64,000 nt of DNA from Gp6-AA40 sp963772955 (GTDB taxonomy: Bacteria; Acidobacteriota; Vicinamibacteria; Vicinamibacterales; UBA2999), in NCBI GenBank assembly GCA_963772955.1, contig CAVYZF010000001.1:62001-126000 (forward strand), written 5' to 3'. Positions 58,217 to 64,000 of the stretch are shown piece after piece. The notes under the pieces were generated by a model. The model was not told the DNA's origin. It saw only the letters and a program-made list of their open reading frames with translations, and ran no database searches. Every line of letters begins with the position of its first letter. Within the stretch, counting starts at the first letter, position 1. Made by a program: the position numbers and the translations under genes.

Positions 58217-60064
58217 ATGTGCGGAATCATCGGATACCTCGGCTCGAAACCTGTCGTCCCTGTCCTGATCGATGGGCTGCGGCGCATGGAGTATCGAGGC
58301 TACGACTCGGCTGGTGTCGCGCTCGTCAGCCCTGAAGGCATCTCGCTGCGGCGTTCGGCCGGGAAGTTGATCAATCTCGAGAATGTACTGCGCGACGATC
58401 CCGCTGACGGCGTCTACGGGGTCGGGCACACCCGATGGGCCACTCACGGTCGCCCGACCGAGGAGAACGCACATCCGCACCGTGACTGCACCGGTCGAAT
58501 CGTTGTCGTTCACAACGGCATCATCGAGAACTACCTGGAGCTGAAACACGAGCTTCAGGAACAGGGACACCTCTTCAAAACAGAAACAGACACCGAAATC
58601 GTCGCGCATCTCGTCGAGCGCGAGATGAAGTCCGACGGCCTGGAGAATGCGGTTCGCCGCTCACTGAAGTTGATGCGGGGCATGTTCGCCCTCGTGCTCG
58701 TGTCCGTCGAGGATCCCGAGAAGATCGTCGCCGTTCGAAATGGCCCGCCGATCATCGTCGGACTGGGCCAGGACGAGTTCTTCGTCGCCTCGGATATCCC
58801 GGCGATCCTCAGTCACACGCGCGACGTCGTCTTTCTCGGTGACGAGGAGATGGCGGTCATCACGCGTGCCGGCGTCGACTTCACCGACTTTACTGGGCGG
58901 GCTGTCTCCAAGGCCACCAAGCGAGTGCTCTGGGATCCGATCGCAGCGGAGAAGGGCGGACACAAGCACTTCATGCTCAAGGAAATCTTTGAGCAGCCCA
59001 CTGCCGCGCGCGACACGATCCTGGGTCGCGTGTCGCTCGAACGAGGACAGATCTTCCTCGAGGAGCTCAATATCTCAGAGGACGTCATCCGCAAGCTGCG
59101 CCAGGTCACGATCATCGCGTGCGGCACGTCGTGGCACGCTGGCCTGGTCGGCAAGTTCCTGATCGAGACGCTGGCACGCGTGCCGGTCTCAGTCGACTAT
59201 GGCTCCGAGTATCGCTACCGGAACGCCATCGTCAGCGAGGACGAGCTGACGATGGTCATCACGCAGTCCGGCGAAACAGCGGACACGCTCGCGTCGCTCC
59301 GTGAAGCGAAGCGACAGGGCATCGTCGCCAGCCTCGCCATCTGCAATGTCGTCGGCAGCATGGCGACGCGCGAAACCGACGGCACGGTGTACACGCATGC
59401 TGGGCCGGAGATCGGCGTGGCGTCGACGAAGGCCTTTACGTCACAGCTCGTGGCGCTGCAGCTCCTGGCGCTCTACATCGCCCAGGTGAGAGGAACCCTC
59501 TCGCCGGACGAGATGAAGTCCCACATCGACGCGCTCCTCCAGCTGCCGCATGTCATCGATCAGGCCATTCGCGCGTCCGCAGCGATGGAACGCGTCGCGG
59601 AGAAGTTTCACTCGCGCAGTGACTTTCTCTTCCTCGGGCGTGGCTTCAACTACCCGATCGCTCTCGAGGGTGCGCTCAAGCTGAAGGAGATCTCGTACAT
59701 CCACGCCGAAGGATATCCCGCGGGCGAGATGAAGCACGGACCGATCGCGCTCATCGACGAGAACATGCCCGTCGTGGCAATCGCGCCCGACGATGTCGTG
59801 TTCGAGAAGATGCTGGGGAACGTCCAGGAAGCCAAAGCTCGGGGCGGCAATGTGATCGCGATCACGAGCGAAGGCGATTCGCGCATGAGCGCCATCATGG
59901 ATCCGGCCCACGACATCGTCGTGCCGATGCCGCGGACGTCGCCTCAGCTGACGCCGATCATCATGACCATTCCGTTGCAGCTGCTCGCGTACTACATCGC
60001 CGTGCGTCGTGGATGCGACGTCGATCAGCCGCGCAACCTCGCGAAGAGCGTCACCGTGGAATAG
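58217..60064 (+). CDS. glmS: Glutamine-fructose-6-phosphate aminotransferase (isomerizing)
   Basis: The 615-aa protein starts MCGIIGYLG, with Cys2 as the glutaminase nucleophile. VGHTRWATHGRP and HNGIIENY follow. Two SIS domains (CGTSWHAGLVGKFLIE and FLGRGFNYPIALEGALKLKE) hold the sugar phosphate, and the end DQPRNLAKSVTVE is typical. It makes glucosamine-6-phosphate from fructose-6-phosphate and glutamine, the first step towards UDP-GlcNAc. It follows glmU closely. Confidence 0.97.
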   Translation: MCGIIGYLGSKPVVPVLIDGLRRMEYRGYDSAGVALVSPEGISLRRSAGKLINLENVLRDDPADGVYGVGHTRWATHGRPTEENAHPHRDCTGRIVVVHNGIIENYLELKHELQEQGHLFKTETDTEIVAHLVEREMKSDGLENAVRRSLKLMRGMFALVLVSVEDPEKIVAVRNGPPIIVGLGQDEFFVASDIPAILSHTRDVVFLGDEEMAVITRAGVDFTDFTGRAVSKATKRVLWDPIAAEKGGHKHFMLKEIFEQPTAARDTILGRVSLERGQIFLEELNISEDVIRKLRQVTIIACGTSWHAGLVGKFLIETLARVPVSVDYGSEYRYRNAIVSEDELTMVITQSGETADTLASLREAKRQGIVASLAICNVVGSMATRETDGTVYTHAGPEIGVASTKAFTSQLVALQLLALYIAQVRGTLSPDEMKSHIDALLQLPHVIDQAIRASAAMERVAEKFHSRSDFLFLGRGFNYPIALEGALKLKEISYIHAEGYPAGEMKHGPIALIDENMPVVAIAPDDVVFEKMLGNVQEAKARGGNVIAITSEGDSRMSAIMDPAHDIVVPMPRTSPQLTPIIMTIPLQLLAYYIAVRRGCDVDQPRNLAKSVTVE

Positions 60065-60126
60065 CGGGTTATTGACTCAGTCCTTGCGACGACGGGACAC
60101 TGTACGGCAAGGTACAGATCCCGTCG

Positions 60127-62397
60127 ATGGACTTGTTGTCAGGTCTCAATCCCGAGCAGCGCGAGGCTGTTCTCAATACCGAAGGCCCGCTTCTCATTCT
60201 GGCTGGCGCAGGGTCGGGCAAGACGCGCGTCATCGCACATCGCATTGCCCACCTCCTCAGCGATGGCCTCACGGAGCCGGACCGTATTCTTGCGGTCACG
60301 TTCACCAACAAGGCCGCAGCGGAGATGCGGTCGCGCGTCGAGGCTCTTCTCGGCACGGACTGCAAGCGCATGTGGATCTCCACGTTCCACGCGCTCTGCG
60401 CCAGGCTGCTGCGTCGTGAAGCCCCCCAGATCGGACTCTCGAGAGACTTCGTCATCTACGACTCGAGCGACCAGATGACGCTGATGAAGCACGTCCTACG
60501 CGAAGCGGGTCTGGATGGGACGCTTCAGCCGCGGGTCGTGCTTTCGCGAATCAGTCACGCGAAGAATCGAATGGAGGCTGCCGAGGGTATCCCCGGCGCG
60601 TGGACGAGCCGGGACGAACAGGTCAGCAAACTGTTCGCCTCGTACACGAAGGCACTAAAGGAGGCCAACGCCCTCGACTTCGATGACCTCCTCCTCAAAA
60701 CCGTGGAGCTCTTCGACCAGTCGTCGTCCGTTCGTGAGCGCTACTCGAAGAAGTTCCGCTACGTGATGGTTGACGAGTATCAGGACACCAATCGGCCGCA
60801 GTACCTGCTCATTCGCCACCTCGCAACCCACCACAATCTCTGCGTGGTCGGTGATCCCGACCAGTCGATCTACAAGTGGCGCGGTGCCGACCTCAGGAAC
60901 ATTCTCGACTTCGAGCAGGACTTCCCCGAAGTCGCAACCGTTCGACTCGAGCGCAACTACCGCTCCACGCAGGTCATCCTGGACGCGGCGTCCGCCGTGA
61001 TCGCCAACAATCGAAATCGCAAAGAGAAACGGCTGTACACCGAGCGGAGTGGTGGCGCAAAGATTCTCTACTACCGTGCCGGCGACGACCTCGACGAGGC
61101 AGCGTTCGTCTCGCGGACGTCACGAACGGCGCTTCACGAGGATCCTGAGAACACCGTCGCGATTCTGTATCGGACGAACTCTCAATCGCGGACGCTCGAA
61201 GATGCCCTTCGGCGCGCCGGCACGCCCTATCGAATCATCGGCGGTGTTCGGTTCTACGAACGGAAGGAAATCAAGGACGCTCTCGCCTATCTGAAGTTGA
61301 TCCTGAATCCTCACGACGGTGTGAGTTTTCGTCGCGTCGTGAACGTACCGGCGAGGGGCATCGGCAAGGGGGTCATGGAGTCGCTGGAGGCGATTCCGCT
61401 GCCGGCGGACACTGAGCCCAGGACGCTGTCGCCGCTCCTGGCGGAACTCGAGCCGAGAGCCTCGAATGATTCGCTGTGGAGCCGGCTGCTTCATGGGATC
61501 GACCGGCGCCTGCTGCCGAATCGATCGCTCGCGTCGCTGACCGCTTTCCGGGACCTGATTCTGAATCTCACGGCCATGGCCGCCGAGGAACCTGTTTCAC
61601 TCGCCCTTGGTAAGGTCCTGGATCGAAGCGGATACCTGCAGGATTTGCGTGACGAGCGCAGCGAAGACGCTGAGGGACGAATAGAGAACCTGCTCGAACT
61701 GGTGTCCGCGGCTCGCGAATACGAAAGCAGAAATCCCGAGCCGTCGCTCGGTGGATTCGTCGATCAGTTGTCGCTGTTGTCCGACGTCGACGAGGAAGCC
61801 GGGGCCAAGAACGCCAGAGTGGTCATGCTGACCATGCATAGCGCCAAGGGGCTCGAGTTTCCAATTGTCGTGATCAGCGGCCTGGAAGAAGGCCTCTTTC
61901 CTCATTCGCGCTCGAGCGATGACGAAGTCGAGCTCGAGGAAGAGCGTCGCTTGTGTTACGTCGCGATCACGCGCGCTCAACGACGGCTGGTGCTCACATC
62001 GGCGGCGCGACGGCGCGTATTCGGCGACTACCAGTCGACTGAGCCCTCCCGTTTCGTTGACGAGATTCCTGCGGCACTGGTCGAGGAGGTTCCTTCGTCG
62101 TTCGCATCCTCGTTCCTGACCCCACCGCCGTCGTACGCGCAGTTTCGCGACGCTCGGAGGGGAGGCAGCTATCGTGGACGCACGCGGGAAGAACCTGAGG
62201 TCTACGCCTACGAGGACGAGGATCAGTCGGCCCCGGGCGTGATGAAGCTCGGCGCCAAGGTCAGACATCCAACGTTCGGTGTCGGCACTGTTCTGAGCGT
62301 GGAACCACTGGACGACGACACGAAGCTCGTCGTGCGATTTCTTTCGGTCGGACAAAAGACGCTGCGCGCTAGGTTCGCGAAGCTCGAGATGGCCTAG
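60127..62397 (+). CDS. pcrA: UvrD/Rep-family DNA helicase, PcrA-like
   Basis: The 756-aa protein has the SF1A motifs: Walker A AGAGSGKTRVIAHR (motif I), FTNKAAAEMRSR (Ia), VDEYQDTN (II), VVGDPDQSIYKWRGA (III), LERNYRSTQVI (IV), MLTMHSAKGLEFPIV (V) and CYVAITRAQRRL (VI). The C-terminal Tudor-like domain (VRHPTFGVGTVLSVEP) is typical of PcrA/UvrD, which can bind RNA polymerase. It unwinds DNA 3' to 5' in repair and replication. It is convergent with gyrA, 2 nt apart. Confidence 0.95.
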   Translation: MDLLSGLNPEQREAVLNTEGPLLILAGAGSGKTRVIAHRIAHLLSDGLTEPDRILAVTFTNKAAAEMRSRVEALLGTDCKRMWISTFHALCARLLRREAPQIGLSRDFVIYDSSDQMTLMKHVLREAGLDGTLQPRVVLSRISHAKNRMEAAEGIPGAWTSRDEQVSKLFASYTKALKEANALDFDDLLLKTVELFDQSSSVRERYSKKFRYVMVDEYQDTNRPQYLLIRHLATHHNLCVVGDPDQSIYKWRGADLRNILDFEQDFPEVATVRLERNYRSTQVILDAASAVIANNRNRKEKRLYTERSGGAKILYYRAGDDLDEAAFVSRTSRTALHEDPENTVAILYRTNSQSRTLEDALRRAGTPYRIIGGVRFYERKEIKDALAYLKLILNPHDGVSFRRVVNVPARGIGKGVMESLEAIPLPADTEPRTLSPLLAELEPRASNDSLWSRLLHGIDRRLLPNRSLASLTAFRDLILNLTAMAAEEPVSLALGKVLDRSGYLQDLRDERSEDAEGRIENLLELVSAAREYESRNPEPSLGGFVDQLSLLSDVDEEAGAKNARVVMLTMHSAKGLEFPIVVISGLEEGLFPHSRSSDDEVELEEERRLCYVAITRAQRRLVLTSAARRRVFGDYQSTEPSRFVDEIPAALVEEVPSSFASSFLTPPPSYAQFRDARRGGSYRGRTREEPEVYAYEDEDQSAPGVMKLGAKVRHPTFGVGTVLSVEPLDDDTKLVVRFLSVGQKTLRARFAKLEMA

Positions 62398-62399
62398 AG

Positions 62400-64000
62400 C
62401 TACTCCTCCGTTCGACCGTCCGGCGGATTCTCGTCGTCTGAAGTCACGTCGTTGACGTTGTCGCCGCCCTTGGTTTCTTCGTCCTGCTCTTCGAGACGCG
62501 CGATCGAAACGGCGCGATCGTCACCTTCGATATCGATCAATCGCACGCCCTGAGTTGCGCGACCAATGGCGCGGATGGTGTTCGCGGCCATTCTCAGGAT
62601 CTTGCCCTGTTGCGTGATCAGCATCAGCTCGTCATCGTTGCTGACCTGCACGACGCCGATCACCTTGCCGTTTCTGTCGCTGGTCTGGATGTTGATGATC
62701 CCGATGCCGCCGCGGGACTGGACTCGATACTCTTCGAGCTCGGTTCGCTTGCCGTATCCCTGCTCGGTGACCGAGAGAATGGTCCCTCCCGCCGCCAGGA
62801 CGTCCATCCCGACAACTTCATCGTCATCGCGGAGCGAGATGCCGCGGACGCCATACGCGGTTCGACCCATCGCCCGGACATCGTCTTCGGGGAACCGGAT
62901 CGACATACCGCTCCGCGTACCGATGAAGATCTCGTTGCTTCCATTTGAGATCTGCACGGCAATCACTGCGTCGCCTTCCTCAACGCCCATCGCGATGATG
63001 CCGCCGGCTCGTGGGTTGCTGAACGCACTCAATTCGGTCTTCTTGATCACGCCGCGGCGGGTACCCATAACGATGAACTTGCCGTCTTCGAATTCCTTGA
63101 CGGCGAGGAGCGCGGCGATCCGCTCTCCTTCTTCCATCGAAACCAGGTTCGCGATCGCCTTGCCCCGGCCGTCGGGACCGACGTCCGGAATCTCGTGGAC
63201 CTTCAGCCAGTAGGCGCGGCCTCGATCCGAGAAGATCATGATGTAAGCATGGGTTGAGGCGACGAAGAGATGACTGACGAAGTCCTCTTCGCGAGTCCGC
63301 ATGCCGATGCGGCCCTTGCCCCCGCGCCGCTGGTTCCGGTAGTTCGTGATCGCGGTGCGCTTGATGTATCCGGTGTTGCTGACCGTGATCGCCATGTCTT
63401 CTTCGGCGATCAGATCTTCGACACGGAATTCGCCTTCGTCCGCGAGGATCTCGGTGCGACGCGGATCGCCGTATTTCTCCTGCACCTGGCGGAGCTCGTC
63501 GACGACGATCTGCATGACGAGCTTGTCGCTGCTCAGGATGGCCAGCAGTCGTTCGATCAGCTTCAGCAGCTCCGCGAGCTCGTTCAGGATCTTCTCGCGC
63601 TCGAGTCCGGTCAGGCGCTGCAGCTGCATGTCGAGGATGGCCTGCGCCTGGATCTGCGACAGACCGAACTGCGTGATGAGGCCCTCGCGGGCAATGGCTG
63701 GATTGGCGGAGCTTCGAATGAGCGTGATCACCGCGTCGAGATGATCGAGCGCGATCTTCAACCCTTCCAGGATGTGTCGCCGCGCTTCGGCCTTGCGAAG
63801 CTCGAACTCCGTCCGCCGACGAACGATCTCGCGGCGGAACTCGATGAAGTTGTTGAGGACCTCGAGGAGCGACAGCACCTGCGGCCGGCCACCGACAATC
63901 GCCAGCGTGTTGATGCCGAACGTCGTCTGCAGCTGCGTGTGCTTGTAGAGATTGTTGAGAACGACCTCGCCGACTTCGCCTCGCTTCAAGTCGATGACGA
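62400..64000 (-). CDS. gyrA: DNA gyrase subunit A, C-terminal part (5' end outside window)
   Basis: The minus-strand frame runs off the right edge; about 533 codons are present. The end of the breakage-reunion domain and coiled coil (LSQIQAQAILDMQLQRLTGL) is followed by the beta-pinwheel domain with the GyrA box QRRGGKG. That box identifies gyrase rather than topoisomerase IV. The tail is acidic. The active-site Tyr region lies beyond the window. Confidence 0.95.
   Translation of the reverse strand, partial: VIDLKRGEVGEVVLNNLYKHTQLQTTFGINTLAIVGGRPQVLSLLEVLNNFIEFRREIVRRRTEFELRKAEARRHILEGLKIALDHLDAVITLIRSSANPAIAREGLITQFGLSQIQAQAILDMQLQRLTGLEREKILNELAELLKLIERLLAILSSDKLVMQIVVDELRQVQEKYGDPRRTEILADEGEFRVEDLIAEEDMAITVSNTGYIKRTAITNYRNQRRGGKGRIGMRTREEDFVSHLFVASTHAYIMIFSDRGRAYWLKVHEIPDVGPDGRGKAIANLVSMEEGERIAALLAVKEFEDGKFIVMGTRRGVIKKTELSAFSNPRAGGIIAMGVEEGDAVIAVQISNGSNEIFIGTRSGMSIRFPEDDVRAMGRTAYGVRGISLRDDDEVVGMDVLAAGGTILSVTEQGYGKRTELEEYRVQSRGGIGIINIQTSDRNGKVIGVVQVSNDDELMLITQQGKILRMAANTIRAIGRATQGVRLIDIEGDDRAVSIARLEEQDEETKGGDNVNDVTSDDENPPDGRTEE

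Overview
The window is high-GC bacterial chromosome. It looks like an Acidobacteriota genome, probably of the Vicinamibacteria type. The signs are paired DUF1592/DUF1552 proteins, a DUF6152 protein, many exported cytochromes c, secreted ankyrin proteins, and alternative complex III (ACIII) joined to a caa3-type oxidase. The lineage is inferred from gene content, not from a marker-gene tree. No phage, transposase, IS element or CRISPR array was seen.

Layout. 1-6.7 kb: a Ser/Thr kinase cut by the left edge, an SMP-30-like lactonase, a pirin, a secreted protein with two tandem copies of one domain plus a DUF6152 protein, and a PQQ-type sugar dehydrogenase. 6.8-14.3 kb: a compact set with a RibD-like reductase, two methyltransferases, a GT4 glycosyltransferase, a QueD/PTPS-fold protein lacking the family's catalytic residues, a BchC-like dehydrogenase, a CDP-alcohol phosphatidyltransferase and a frameshifted membrane sulfatase-like protein. 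It may make a modified pterin-like or glycosylated small molecule. 14.7-33.1 kb: an extracytoplasmic redox region bounded by two copies of a DUF1592-DUF1552-ankyrin module. Between them lie cytochromes c, a split YeeE/YedE sulfur transporter and a flavin relay (FMN-binding protein, membrane ferredoxin, ApbE). 33.1-36.6 kb: a medium-chain dehydrogenase and a DUF5916 outer-membrane protein.

36.6-49.4 kb: one minus-strand respiratory operon, actABCDEF, a small membrane protein, a SCO copper chaperone, then oxidase subunits II, I, III and IV. It should carry electrons from quinol through ACIII to oxygen. A promoter is visible upstream of actA. 49.5-64 kb: housekeeping genes. These are a zinc-ribbon protein, a thioredoxin-like protein, a cyclophilin, tRNA-Ser(UGA) beside serS, galU, a FmdB-type zinc ribbon, a DUF885 protein, rsmI, glmU, glmS, pcrA and the 3' part of gyrA.

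Notable sequence-level features are three likely frameshifts (near 3.33, 12.96 and 30.18 kb), a two-hairpin repeat present twice in opposite orientation at convergent gene ends, a 23-bp palindrome, an inverted repeat inside the SCO signal-peptide region, and divergent genes whose start codons overlap at 23.89 kb.
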